Under the pieces are notes generated by a model that made no database searches, was not told the DNA's origin, and saw only the letters and a program-made list of their open reading frames with translations. The translations under genes and the position numbers were made by a program. DNA of 64,000 bases from an unicellular cyanobacterium SU3 (GTDB taxonomy: Bacteria; Cyanobacteriota; Cyanobacteriia; Cyanobacteriales; Microcystaceae), in contig NETF01000091.1 in the NCBI GenBank assembly GCA_002172675.1, forward strand, positions 1-64,000, written 5' to 3'. Positions 27,314 to 36,727 of the stretch are shown here, piece by piece (position 1 is the stretch's first letter; every line of letters starts with the position of its first letter).

Positions 27314-28891
27314 TTAAAGTTTAACTGTATATGCGTCTCGAATACCGGAAACTTTAGTAATTTCGGTTAAGAGTCCTTCTGGTAGGGGATCGTCTAAACT
27401 GAGAGCCATAACAGCATCTCCCCGTACAATTTTGCGTCCTACTTGCATACTAGCAATGTTAACGTTAAAACTGCCTAACAGAGAGCCAATTTTACCAATA
27501 ATCCCAGGCATATCACGGTGAACAGTAAATAACATATAGTTACTCGGAGGGACATTAATGGGGAACCCATCTACATCAGTAATGCGAATTTCACCATCAC
27601 TCAACAAAGCCCCAGTCACCGAATGTTCTCCTAATGATCCTTGTGCCGAGAGATGCAAAGAACCGGAATAGTCTCGAAGGGAAGCGTCACGGGTTTCAAT
27701 GATGCGGACACCCCGTTCTTTGGCTTCGATAGCTGCATTGACGTAATTAACTCGTTCTCGCAAGGCTTGGGAGAGTAACCCTTTAATCGAAGCAACTACA
27801 ATCGGTTGACCCTTGGTACTGGCGAGTTCTCCTTGTAAACGGACGGTTAAGCGTTCAATACGTCCGCCGGCTAATTGACCGACTAAATTACCCAAAGTTT
27901 CGGCTAATTGCAGATAAGGACGCATTTTTTCCATGACATCCGGGGTCAGTCCTGGAATATTCACCGCAGAACGGGCTGGCAGTCCGAGTAAAACGTCACG
28001 AATTTGTTCAGCTACATCAACGGCCACATTAACCTGTGCTTCTGCGGTAGAAGCCCCTAAATGGGGGGTTAAAATGATGTTGTCGTGGTTTCTGAGTTTT
28101 GATTCTCCGAGGGGTTCTTCTTCAAACACATCTAAAGCAGCCCCTGCTATTTGACCTTCTGCGATCGCTTCTGCTAGGGCATCTTCGTCAATGGTTCCCC
28201 CTCGCGCACAGTTAATAAGCCGAGCGGTGGGCTTCATTTTACTTAAAGCTTCTTTATTGATGACGTGGGTGGTTTCGGGGGTTTTGGGGATGTGTAGGGT
28301 AATATAGTCGGACTCAGAAAAGAGCAACTCAAGATCCACTAGGGTACAACCTAACTGTTCAGCCCGTTCTTTAGAAATAAACGGATCATAAGCTAATAAT
28401 TTCATGCCCATTGATTTGGCTACATTAGCCACATGAGACCCAATTTTTCCTAAACCGACGACTCCTAGGGTTTTCTTATAAACTTCTGCCCCTATAAAGC
28501 GTTTCCGTTCCCATTTATTATTTTTAACGGATTGGTTTGCTTCGGGAATATGACGAGAGAGAGATAACATCATAGCGAGGGCGTGTTCTGCTGCTGCAAT
28601 GGTGTTTCCTTCTGGAGAGTTTACCACCACAATACCCTGACGAGTGGCCGCAGGAACATCAATGTTATCAACACCAACCCCGGCGCGGCCAATGATTTTT
28701 AGTTGAGTTGCGGCCTCAATAATTTCTTTGGTGACGCGGGTCCCAGAACGCAGCATCATGGCATCGTATTCGGGGATAATTTTTACTAATTCTTCTGGGG
28801 GTAATCCCGTTTTAACATCCACCTGCGCCACTTGTGAGAGGATATCAATACCAACTTGGTCAATGGGGTCTGATACAAGAACTTTTGCCAT
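27314..28891 (-). CDS. serA: D-3-phosphoglycerate dehydrogenase
   Basis: This 525-residue long-type enzyme catalyses the first step of serine synthesis from 3-phosphoglycerate, using NAD+. Substrate and NAD domains carry RAGVGVDNIDV, the NAD loop GVVGLGKIGSHVA, NCARGGTIDEDAL and the catalytic His in ILTPHLGAST. The intervening ASB domain follows. A C-terminal ACT domain (MLFTVHRDMPGIIGKIGSLLG, near residues 453-525) is the usual site of serine feedback. Complete and normal in length. Confidence 0.95.
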   Translation of the reverse strand: MAKVLVSDPIDQVGIDILSQVAQVDVKTGLPPEELVKIIPEYDAMMLRSGTRVTKEIIEAATQLKIIGRAGVGVDNIDVPAATRQGIVVVNSPEGNTIAAAEHALAMMLSLSRHIPEANQSVKNNKWERKRFIGAEVYKKTLGVVGLGKIGSHVANVAKSMGMKLLAYDPFISKERAEQLGCTLVDLELLFSESDYITLHIPKTPETTHVINKEALSKMKPTARLINCARGGTIDEDALAEAIAEGQIAGAALDVFEEEPLGESKLRNHDNIILTPHLGASTAEAQVNVAVDVAEQIRDVLLGLPARSAVNIPGLTPDVMEKMRPYLQLAETLGNLVGQLAGGRIERLTVRLQGELASTKGQPIVVASIKGLLSQALRERVNYVNAAIEAKERGVRIIETRDASLRDYSGSLHLSAQGSLGEHSVTGALLSDGEIRITDVDGFPINVPPSNYMLFTVHRDMPGIIGKIGSLLGSFNVNIASMQVGRKIVRGDAVMALSLDDPLPEGLLTEITKVSGIRDAYTVKL

Positions 28892-29113
28892 AGTAATTCG
28901 TCTTGGTAGGGGTGATCGTTTTTATACTTTGCTCTCATGGTTGCAGTAGCTTATTGTAGCGGTCAATCTACCCCTGAACCTTAAATCGTTAAGAAGTTTT
29001 CCAGTTTCCTCTTTAGATCATTTCCACTAGAGTTACAATAACTGAAATTGATCGTATACACTAACTAAAAACAGTACAAAAGTATTTAATTTATGAACGA
29101 CCTCTAAGGAGGG

Positions 29114-29392
29114 AAAAATCCCCGCAACATACCGAGTTATTCTATCAGTGATGCTGCTCGTTATTTACGAATTCCGAGGGGTACAATTTGTTCATGGACA
29201 GTAGGCCGAAAATATCCTGTTACTGAAGGGACAAACCTTTTTGCTCCTTTAATTAATATTCAAATGTTTATTTTCACTTCTCAAAACTTATGAGGAGAAG
29301 ATATGGCTAATATTTTGCTCAAAGCTATTATAAAGATGTAAAATTTTGTTCGTAAACATGATGCACCTTTTATTGCAAAAATTGAGATGTGA
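29114..29392 (+). pseudogene. decayed toxin-antitoxin module (DUF433-type antitoxin plus toxin tail)
   Basis: Frame 29114-29293 has no start codon but reads NIPSYSISDAARYLRIP, GTICSWTVGRKYPV and NLFAPLI, the N-terminal helix-turn-helix region of DUF433-type antitoxins. An ATG at 29093 in the same frame stops after four codons. From 29303 another frame reads MANILLKAIIKM, stop, then NFVRKHDAPFIAKIEM. The last part looks like the C-terminus of the DUF5615/PIN-like toxins that accompany such antitoxins. Both genes are broken and partly deleted. Confidence 0.5.
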
Positions 29393-29470
29393 AAGATCAT
29401 CAAGCATTGTTAGAAGAATTAAAATAATATTAGAAATATTACTAAAATTGGAAAAAAACACAAGTTTGGC

Positions 29471-29809
29471 TCAAGGTTTTAGGGTTCCTCCTCGAAGTAC
29501 CCAACCCACAAAACCACTAATACTTGCTGTAATACTAATAACTACTATCTGTCTCCAGTTTTTTAGTTCCCCGACTTTTTCCGCTAAATCTGAAATTTTA
29601 TCAATGGAGGGTTTCCAGTCTTGTTGACGGGTTTCTATAACTGCTAATCTCTCTTTTATCTCTATTTGACCTTTCTCTAAAGTTTTCTGTCCCTCTTCTA
29701 AAGCTGTTTGCTTCGTTTCTAAAGCTTTAATTCCTTCTTCTAAGCGATCAAAACGATTATTGATCAACTCTTCTAGTCTTTTGAGATCATTTTCTGTTAC
29801 AGTTGACAT
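29471..29809 (-). CDS. coiled-coil protein with one C-terminal membrane segment
   Basis: The 112-residue protein is a long heptad coiled coil (LEELINNRFDRLEEGIKALE, then repeated QTALEEGQKTLEKGQIEI) ending in one hydrophobic helix (IVVISITASISGFVGWVL). The organisation resembles small phage- or haemolysin-associated XhlA-like proteins and many cyanobacterial proteins of unknown role. It should be anchored by its tail with the coiled coil in the cytoplasm. I do not recognise a specific family. It lies downstream of recQ on the same strand, 63 bases away. Confidence 0.65.
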   Translation of the reverse strand: MSTVTENDLKRLEELINNRFDRLEEGIKALETKQTALEEGQKTLEKGQIEIKERLAVIETRQQDWKPSIDKISDLAEKVGELKNWRQIVVISITASISGFVGWVLRGGTLKP

Positions 29810-29872
29810 TATCTTTATCTCTAAACTTAAAATAAATTATACATCTATTATTTTATTTTAAACAATTTTAAA

Positions 29873-31333
29873 CTATTTTTTTAAACAGTTATCACAATGT
29901 CCACATTTAAACCCTTTTGCTGCTTTGGTAAATCCAAAAGCTTTTAATATATATTGCCAACGACATGAACGAATCATTAAATATTGTTTCATCTGTTGTG
30001 ATTCTTGTTGAGATTTTTGTATTCTTTGATTGATGTTTAAGTCTGATAAATTATCATTTAATTCGTAATTAAAGGGATCTATCCATCTTAATTTATGCCA
30101 ACGATATAATAAAGATAAAATTATTTCTATTTTTGGCATTTCTTCTTTAAGAGTCATCATATTACCTTGTTTTGGTATTTGTTTAAAATACTGTTTTGCT
30201 TGTTGATAGTTTTTCTGTAATTGTTGTAGAAAATATTGATTTCTTTGTTGATCACTAGGATCAAGCCATCCTGTCGGTTCGCTAATTATTGTAAGAGTGT
30301 TTGCTATCTTTCCATCTCTTCCCCCTCGTCCAATTTCTTGTAAATATTCTGATAATAAAAAGGGGACTTGATAATGGACAATCCAACGGACATCGGGTTT
30401 ATTAATTCCTAAACCAAAGGCTGAAGTACAAACAACAAATTGTAATTTATTTTGTAACCATTTATCCTCAATTTCTCGTCTTTCTTTTGGACTTAAACCA
30501 GCATGATAAGCAGCTACTTTATAATTTAACTCTTGTAACCATTGACTCAAATTTTCACTATCTTTACGAGAACGAATATAGACTAACCCACTTTGTTTTT
30601 GTTGCTGTTTAATAAAGTTCAAAAGTTGATGACGGCGACAGCGAGGAGTCCAAGCAATTTTAATGGCTAAATTGAGATTTTTTCGATAGGGACTAATAGC
30701 AAAGATTTGAGGATTTTTCAGTTGTAAACTACTTTTGATAATTGCTTGTGATTTAGGGTCTGCTGTGGCTGTAAAGGCGGCGATCGCTATTTTTTGGTTG
30801 GCTGGTTTATGCTTTAATAATGCCTCTCTAACTGTCGATAAACGACTATAACTAGGACGAAAAGTTTCCCCCCATTGAACTAAACAATGTGCCTCATCTA
30901 AAATTAATCCATTGATCTCAATATGGGGTTTAATTAATAAATTCCAAACGGGAAGACTTAATAAAGTTTCGGGGGAAAGATACAATAATCTAATTTGTTG
31001 CTTATTAATCTTATCTAAGGTCTTTTTTCGTTGCTGCCTTGGGATTTCATTATGTAATAATTCTACCGATAATTGTTTACTTTTTAATTCATTAACTTGA
31101 TTCTCCATTAAAGCAACTAAAGGAGAAATAACAATAGTTAAGCCTTTGTTTAGTAAAGCAGGCAGTTGAAAACAGATAGATTTGCCTCCGCCTGTTGGCA
31201 TAATAATTAAAGCATCTTCTGCGTTTAATAAACAGTTGATAACTTCTTTTTGTGGTGGTCTAAATTCTTGATAACCCCATATTTTTTCAAAAATCTGATA
31301 AATATTTATCCAATTTTGATGATTACAATCCAT
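29873..31333 (-). CDS. recQ: RecQ-family ATP-dependent DNA helicase
   Basis: This 486-residue SF2 helicase has the Q-motif region FRPPQKEVI, Walker A TGGGKS (47-52), DEAH (146-149, in LDEAHCLVQWGETFRPSY), motif IV-VI segments including AYHAGLSPKER, and the arginine finger in IGRGGRDG. The zinc-binding C-terminus has four Cys (457, 477, 480, 483; last segment CGHCDNC). The winged-helix region is short and there is no HRDC domain, as in other small cyanobacterial RecQ proteins. Probable role is 3'-5' unwinding in recombination and repair. Confidence 0.9.
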   Translation of the reverse strand: MDCNHQNWINIYQIFEKIWGYQEFRPPQKEVINCLLNAEDALIIMPTGGGKSICFQLPALLNKGLTIVISPLVALMENQVNELKSKQLSVELLHNEIPRQQRKKTLDKINKQQIRLLYLSPETLLSLPVWNLLIKPHIEINGLILDEAHCLVQWGETFRPSYSRLSTVREALLKHKPANQKIAIAAFTATADPKSQAIIKSSLQLKNPQIFAISPYRKNLNLAIKIAWTPRCRRHQLLNFIKQQQKQSGLVYIRSRKDSENLSQWLQELNYKVAAYHAGLSPKERREIEDKWLQNKLQFVVCTSAFGLGINKPDVRWIVHYQVPFLLSEYLQEIGRGGRDGKIANTLTIISEPTGWLDPSDQQRNQYFLQQLQKNYQQAKQYFKQIPKQGNMMTLKEEMPKIEIILSLLYRWHKLRWIDPFNYELNDNLSDLNINQRIQKSQQESQQMKQYLMIRSCRWQYILKAFGFTKAAKGFKCGHCDNCLKK

Positions 31334-31450
31334 GATTCTTTTATGAATAATTAATAATTGTTAGCTTAAATAAAAAAAGATAGCCTTTCTTACTTTGATG
31401 ATGATATAATAGAGTTTAAGAGAAAATCTGCCCTAAGATTGACAGAAACC

Positions 31451-31636
31451 ATGAGCGAATTACAATTTGAAGATAGTCTACGTTGGACTCAAGAAGCACA
31501 AAAAAAACTGAAAAATATTCCCTTTTTTGTTAGAACTCAAGCCCGTCAACGAATTGAAGAATTAGCTAGAGCCGCAGATTCAGATGAGGTGACTGTAGAA
31601 ATGGTAGAACAAGCACGCTTAGAATTTGGTCAATAA
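31451..31636 (+). CDS. PCP_red-domain small protein
   Basis: I chose ATG 31451 over the upstream TTG at 31439; this gives 61 residues. The whole protein is a PCP_red domain: [29 protein letters not shown], then [15 protein letters not shown]. The same domain forms the C-terminal tail of light-independent protochlorophyllide reductase subunit B. Stand-alone copies are common in cyanobacteria. Its function alone is not established; a link to chlorophyll synthesis is inference. Confidence 0.8.
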   Translation: MSELQFEDSLRWTQEAQKKLKNIPFFVRTQARQRIEELARAADSDEVTVEMVEQARLEFGQ

Positions 31637-31754
31637 GATAAATGAGCAATGAGCAGTTACCAGTGAATACTTAACAGTGACGACAAAAAAACTGATAAGG
31701 CATTAACTGATAACTGCTTTGATTTTTATCACCTCATTATCTAAGCATTCATGA

Positions 31755-33425
31755 TTAAGATTCCCGTTCAAAAAAGGCAAACGCAAACGGTCCCATTTCA
31801 ATCATTCTTTGACCATTACCTAGATTTGTGGCAGGAAAATCGTGACTTTCGGAACTAATAACCGGTTTACCATAACGGAAAGAAACAAAATAAGAGCGTT
31901 TGTGTTCACTTAGGTTAAAGACACAGAGTACCTCTTGTAGAGGAGTGCGACGCAGAAATGCCAGTATATCTTCACTTGCTTCTACTAATTCGATCGCGCC
32001 ATATTTTAAAGCAGGTTGTCGGTTACGCCATTTGACAAACCAACGGAAGAAATTAAGTAGAGAGTCGGGATCATGTTCTTGTTTAGCAACAGACAAAACC
32101 TCATAACTTTCATCGATACCTAACCAAGTCTCATCACTCTCACTAAAGCCAAAATTCTTTTTATCGGGTTCCCAGGGAATAGGGGTACGACAGCCATCTC
32201 GTCCCGAAAAATAGGGATAGAAATAAATGCCATAAGGATCTTTCATTTTCTCAAGAGAAACCGAACTTTCCGTTAAGCCTAATTCTTCTCCTTGGTAAAA
32301 ACAAACTAATCCCCGTAAACTGGGTAATAAAGCGATCAGCAATCTTTCAAGATAAGGGGTTAAAGAGGGATCATCTGGGGCCCAGCGTGACTTAGCGCGA
32401 GGAAAATCATGGTTACTGGTGGTTAGACAGATCATTTCCCTTTCATCGGCTTCGAGATGCAAAGATAAGTCTTCAATGAGATCGGCCACTAATCTAGGTG
32501 TTAGTTTCTTATTGACTAATAACGAACAATTATAAGCCGTGTGTAATCTGCGATCGCCGCGAATATATTCTACGGTTTGGCGCATGGGATCGCTGGTAAC
32601 AACAATTTCCCCCATAGACATGGTACCGGGGTATTTTTCCAGGGTTTTGCGAATCCGTCGTAGAGAACGAATATTCTCCACTTGGTCCATATTATGGAGG
32701 TGAATATACTGTGCATAGGGATTCATAGGAGATACCCCTTCAAGTTCCGGCATTCCTTCGGTCCGTCGGGGGTTATCCACTAAATTCTGGTCGTGCATAT
32801 AATAATTACAGGCATCTAAGCGGAAACCATCCACACCTTTTTCTAGCCAAAATTCCCCTACTTTCATGATTTCTCGTACCACATCGGGATTATGCCAATT
32901 GAGATCCGGCTGGGTTTCGAGGAAATTGTGAAAATAGAATTGTTTGCGATCGGGATGCCATTTCCAAGCGGTTCCCCCAAAAATAGACAGCCAATCATTG
33001 GGTTTTTTGCCGTTTTTGCCGTCTGACCATACATACCAATCCGCTTTAGGATTATCTCGACTTGAAGAACTTTCGATAAACCAAGGATGAATACTCGCCG
33101 TATGACTCCATACCTGATCAATAATAACCTTTAAGTTACGGGCGTGGGCTTCTTCGATCAAGGCTTCAAAATCCTCTATGTTTCCAAAACGGGGATCGAC
33201 TGCATAAAAATCAGAAACATCATACCCGAAATCTTCCATAGGAGATTGGAAAAAAGGGGTGATCCAGATAGCATCGATGGGTAAAGTGGCTAAATAATCT
33301 AACTTTTCAATAATACCCCTTAAATCGCCGATTCCGTCTTCATTACTGTCGTAAAAACTACGAATATAAATTTCATAAATGACGCATCCATACCACCAAG
33401 GATATTCTGGTTGTACACTTACCAT
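31755..33425 (-). CDS. GH13 alpha-glucosidase / alpha-amylase family enzyme
   Basis: The 556-residue protein is a GH13 (alpha/beta)8 barrel: IYIRSFYDSNEDGIGDLRGI, WITPFFQSPMEDFGYDV, nucleophile Asp204 in GVDGFRLDAC, acid/base Glu273 in MGEIV, and the transition-state Asp340 in TSNHDFPR. The long second loop and C-terminal beta domain fit the oligo-1,6-glucosidase/alpha-glucosidase group. There is no signal peptide, so it is probably cytoplasmic, acting on glucosyl oligosaccharides from glycogen or on disaccharides. Specificity cannot be read from sequence alone. Confidence 0.88.
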   Translation of the reverse strand: MVSVQPEYPWWYGCVIYEIYIRSFYDSNEDGIGDLRGIIEKLDYLATLPIDAIWITPFFQSPMEDFGYDVSDFYAVDPRFGNIEDFEALIEEAHARNLKVIIDQVWSHTASIHPWFIESSSSRDNPKADWYVWSDGKNGKKPNDWLSIFGGTAWKWHPDRKQFYFHNFLETQPDLNWHNPDVVREIMKVGEFWLEKGVDGFRLDACNYYMHDQNLVDNPRRTEGMPELEGVSPMNPYAQYIHLHNMDQVENIRSLRRIRKTLEKYPGTMSMGEIVVTSDPMRQTVEYIRGDRRLHTAYNCSLLVNKKLTPRLVADLIEDLSLHLEADEREMICLTTSNHDFPRAKSRWAPDDPSLTPYLERLLIALLPSLRGLVCFYQGEELGLTESSVSLEKMKDPYGIYFYPYFSGRDGCRTPIPWEPDKKNFGFSESDETWLGIDESYEVLSVAKQEHDPDSLLNFFRWFVKWRNRQPALKYGAIELVEASEDILAFLRRTPLQEVLCVFNLSEHKRSYFVSFRYGKPVISSESHDFPATNLGNGQRMIEMGPFAFAFFERES

Positions 33426-33500
33426 ATAATAGAGTAACTCCTAGAACCTAATATAATAATCTTACCAGGATGGGGAGTTCCTTCTATTGATTTATTTGAA

Positions 33501-34262
33501 TTACTTTTCTAGAATTAATTCGTATTCGTAGATCGCTACTGGAGTATTAATCGCTTTGAAATAATCAGGATCTTCAGGAGATAAATAAATCGCCGTCACT
33601 TGTTTTGCGGTTACTTTATTGGGATTAATTAATTGATAATCTGTGGTAGTTTCTACTTCATTAAGATAAATACTAGACGGTCTTTGAAAGAGTTGTTGTG
33701 TAATTTCTATGGTTAAAAATTCTTGAGGATTTGGGGTCTCTTGACTTCGACCAGTTATGGTAGAAATGAGTTGATTATTGTCAGCTAAAAAGGTAATTTG
33801 ACGATTGGGATTATCCGAGGTACCTTTAACGGAAAGCACTTTATTTTCTCCTAGATAGGCTTTAGCAATATTTTCTCCATTAAAAGTGCGATCGGCTACA
33901 ATTAAGTTTTTTTTAGGTGCTAAAGAGGAGAGAGAAAGAATACTAGGATTGGATAGATTTTGTGGTTTAAAACGGACTTGAAAGGTAAAGGGTTTATTTA
34001 AGTATTTTTCATTTTTTTCAAAGCCTGGGGTGACAATTTCAGGGGATAACGGGGCTTTTTGTTCCCTTAATATGCTGGTAGCTTTCCACGTTCCTGCCAT
34101 CCATTTAGGATAAATTAAATCCTTTTCTGCTTGACTAATATTCGGTTTACCATTCCAGTTAGGATAAGCTGCTAATCTATTAGCTATTTCTCCAGCTTGA
34201 GTATTTTGAGGAAAAGCAAAAATCAAAAGTAAATTGAGGAGTAAAATTACAACAAATTTCAT
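33501..34262 (-). CDS. exported DUF6816-like protein of oxygenic phototrophs
   Basis: The 253 residues begin with a signal peptide (FVVILLLNLLLIFAFPQNTQAG) and then NRLAAYPNWNGKP, DLIYPKWMAGTWKATS and SPEIVTPGFEKNEKYL. I associate these segments with a beta-rich family of unknown function shared by cyanobacteria and plant chloroplasts (DUF6816). A lumenal or periplasmic location is expected. It follows the TRAP receptor gene on the same strand, with a heptanucleotide repeat between. The family assignment is from memory and moderate. Confidence 0.6.
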   Translation of the reverse strand: MKFVVILLLNLLLIFAFPQNTQAGEIANRLAAYPNWNGKPNISQAEKDLIYPKWMAGTWKATSILREQKAPLSPEIVTPGFEKNEKYLNKPFTFQVRFKPQNLSNPSILSLSSLAPKKNLIVADRTFNGENIAKAYLGENKVLSVKGTSDNPNRQITFLADNNQLISTITGRSQETPNPQEFLTIEITQQLFQRPSSIYLNEVETTTDYQLINPNKVTAKQVTAIYLSPEDPDYFKAINTPVAIYEYELILEK

Positions 34263-34265
34263 TAT

Positions 34266-34306
34266 TCAGTTATCAGTTATCAGTTATCAGTTATCAGTCA
34301 TCAGTG
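34266..34306. repeat. heptanucleotide tandem repeat (CAGTTAT)n
   Basis: Four CAGTTAT units run head to tail, followed by CAGTCAT and CAGTG. It fills most of the 48 bases between the TRAP receptor and the DUF6816-like gene. It belongs to the same family as the repeats at the purK and ispE 3' ends. Confidence 0.9.
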
Positions 34307-34310
34307 AAAT

Positions 34311-35411
34311 TTACTTAAATACAAAGTTAGTGTAACTTAATTCATTGATTTTGTTCCATTGAATAATTTCTTCTCTAAATTTATTCCAACCTTCATACAC
34401 TTCTTTAAATGTTGCATCTTTACTGGCGTTTTCTTCATATAAATCAAAGGCAACGGTTTGGGCTGCGGTTAAGATTTCATTAGAATAAGGAATTAATTGA
34501 GTCCCTCCTTGAATTAAAGATTGCAAAGCCACTCGATTTTGAGCATCGTATTGACTTAACATATTTAAGTTAGCTTCCATTGCTGCAGCTTGTAACATTG
34601 CCTGATATTCTTGGGGTAATTGATCCCAAGCGTTTTTATTAATTTGTAAGTCTAAGGTTGCCCCAGGTTCCCACCAACCGGGATAATAATAATAATTAGC
34701 GGCTTTATTTAAGCCTAATTTTTCATCATCATAAGGGCCCACCCATTCAGCAGCATCAATAGCCCCGGTATCCAACGCCAGAAAAACCTCCCCTCCAGGC
34801 AACACTTGTACATTCACCCCTAACCGACTCATTACCTCACCGCCTAGTCCTGGAATTCTCATTTTTAAGCCTTTCAGGTCATTAACGGAGTTTACCTCCC
34901 GTTTAAACCATCCTCCCATTTGCGCCCCGGTATTTCCAGCAGGAAAGCTGATCACGTTAAAATCTGCGTAGAGTTTGTGCATGGTTTCGAGGCCACCCCC
35001 ATGATAAAACCAAGCGTTTTGTTGTTGGGCCGTTAAACCGAAAGGCATGGCCGTTCCGAAGCCTAAAGCCGAATTTTTTCCCACATAATAGTAACTTGGA
35101 GAATGGCCACATTCGACAGTTCCCTGTTGTACTGCGTCTAAGACTTCTAACCCTGGTACGATCTCGCCGGCAGCATAAGGGGTAATGGTAAATTTTCCCT
35201 CGGACATAGCTTTAACGCGATCGCAAACTGTTTGGGCCCCGCCAAAAATAGTATCGAGGGACTTAGGCCAGCTAGTTTGCATTTTCCAGCGCAGGGTAGG
35301 TAAACTAGAACTAGCCCCGTTTCCTTGTACAGACTGGCTTTGACACGAACTCAGAACGGTGGCGGTAGTTGCCCCTAATGTAGCATTAGTGAGAAAGTGA
35401 CGACGTTTCAT
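34311..35411 (-). CDS. TRAP transporter solute-binding lipoprotein (DctP family)
   Basis: The 366-residue protein starts [22 protein letters not shown], a twin-arginine-like signal with a lipobox, so export by Tat and lipid anchoring are likely. The DctP fold follows: [34 protein letters not shown], and the ligand Arg segment [33 protein letters not shown] segment is typical of the 2-oxoacid-binding subgroup. It captures an organic acid for a DctQ/DctM permease, whose genes are not beside it. Confidence 0.88.
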   Translation of the reverse strand: MKRRHFLTNATLGATTATVLSSCQSQSVQGNGASSSLPTLRWKMQTSWPKSLDTIFGGAQTVCDRVKAMSEGKFTITPYAAGEIVPGLEVLDAVQQGTVECGHSPSYYYVGKNSALGFGTAMPFGLTAQQQNAWFYHGGGLETMHKLYADFNVISFPAGNTGAQMGGWFKREVNSVNDLKGLKMRIPGLGGEVMSRLGVNVQVLPGGEVFLALDTGAIDAAEWVGPYDDEKLGLNKAANYYYYPGWWEPGATLDLQINKNAWDQLPQEYQAMLQAAAMEANLNMLSQYDAQNRVALQSLIQGGTQLIPYSNEILTAAQTVAFDLYEENASKDATFKEVYEGWNKFREEIIQWNKINELSYTNFVFK

Positions 35412-35689
35412 CGTTTACATGAGAAATTTTAGGTCATGTATCAAAATAGCAGATAATTAAAGCACTCAGCAGGGAGGTTAATGGTCGTTAACATAACATC
35501 TATTCATGATCAAAGCTGCTTTAGAATTAAGATCAATGAAACTTTAAACTCCTATTCAAGTTATGACTTTAACTTTAAATCTAGGGAAAGCAAAAATAAG
35601 TTCATTAGAACTCCTGTAGAGTCGTAAATCAGTTAAGGTTGCAATAGAACGTTGTCTTAAAGTTTTAACTTGAGATAATTAGAAATATT

Positions 35690-35768
35690 TAGGTTAGGAA
35701 TTTTTAGGAATAAGAACAGAATTAAAAATTAAATTCTCAATTTTCATTTTAAGCTGTTCCCTAACCTA
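35690..35768. repeat. 79-bp imperfect inverted-repeat structure
   Basis: TAGGTTAGG (35690-35698) pairs with CCTAACCTA (35760-35768). GAACAG (35714-35719) pairs with CTGTTC (35754-35759), and the AT-rich inner arms (about 35722-35735 and 35739-35752) pair at roughly 11 of 14 positions. It lies 26 bases past the stop of the Uma2 gene, so it could end that transcript. A decayed miniature element is another possibility. The rest of 35412-35793 shows nothing I recognise. Confidence 0.5.
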
Positions 35769-35793
35769 GTTCATTGTTTGAGTCTGAAGACTG

Positions 35794-36501
35794 TTATGAT
35801 AATACACTCCTGACTTGTTCAGTAGATAAACTTAAAGCATCTGCTATCTGTTCTAAGGTTAAGCCTAATTCTTGAAGGCGAGAAACCGCTAATAATTGAG
35901 TATTTTCTAGATTCTTTAACTTTTCTTGAGGGGTTAAAACTAATTCTTGTTCAGGGGTAAAATAACGTAACTTTCCTTCATGAATTCCTAAATATAATTC
36001 TAATTGCTCACTCCATAAATAACCATTTTCATTGGGTTGAATGGGTTCATATTTTCCTTGAGATAACCGAAACCCTTGAAACTCTAAACTAACAGGATCA
36101 AACCATAAATAATTAGGGGTACGAAAGATATTTTGATAAAGGTTTTTTTTCTTAGTTCGGTCAACTTTTGCCGTAGAATCTGATAAGATTTCTACAATTA
36201 CATGGGGATATTGACCATTTTCTCCCCAAACCACCCAACTTTTTCTGGGACGTTTTTCGGTGTTTAATACTACAAAAAAATCAGGCCCACAAAAGTCTCG
36301 TTTTTTCAGTTGTTCAGTATTATAATAAATCGTCAGATTACCGGTTGCATAATAATCATTTCTATCTGACCAAAAACTTTCTAGACAGCTTAAAAGAAGA
36401 ATAATTTGTTGTAAATGAAGATCACTTTCCAAAGGAGGTTCATCACTCCATAAATCTGTAGGTGGACAGATTATATCCGAGGAAACATTTAGGGTTGTCA
36501 T
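35794..36501 (-). CDS. Uma2-family (DUF820) putative endonuclease
   Basis: The 235-residue protein has the Uma2 core: FCGPDFFVV, then HVIVEILSDSTAKVDRTKKKNLY with the catalytic-type Glu and Lys residues, and TPNYLWFDP. After the core is a C-terminal extension with a helix-turn-helix-like end (LQELGLTLEQIADALSLSTEQVRSVL). This tail is common in cyanobacterial Uma2 proteins. It belongs to a different Uma2 subgroup from the genes at 17251 and 43135. The function is not established. Confidence 0.85.
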   Translation of the reverse strand: MTTLNVSSDIICPPTDLWSDEPPLESDLHLQQIILLLSCLESFWSDRNDYYATGNLTIYYNTEQLKKRDFCGPDFFVVLNTEKRPRKSWVVWGENGQYPHVIVEILSDSTAKVDRTKKKNLYQNIFRTPNYLWFDPVSLEFQGFRLSQGKYEPIQPNENGYLWSEQLELYLGIHEGKLRYFTPEQELVLTPQEKLKNLENTQLLAVSRLQELGLTLEQIADALSLSTEQVRSVLS

Positions 36502-36727
36502 AATTTTAACCCTTTAGTATAGATTAAAATCATGATAACACAGTTAAATTAATCAGCGATCAGTGACCAGTTACCAGTGACCAGAAAATCGAAAATTTTA
36601 TATTAACTCCGAACGTCACGTTAATAAAAGTTAAATTATTGGGAACTCTAATAATAGCAAGCTATTAATCAACATTTAGTTTGTGAATAACTATAAACAT
36701 TTTGCAACATTTAACGTTGCTTGTTGT

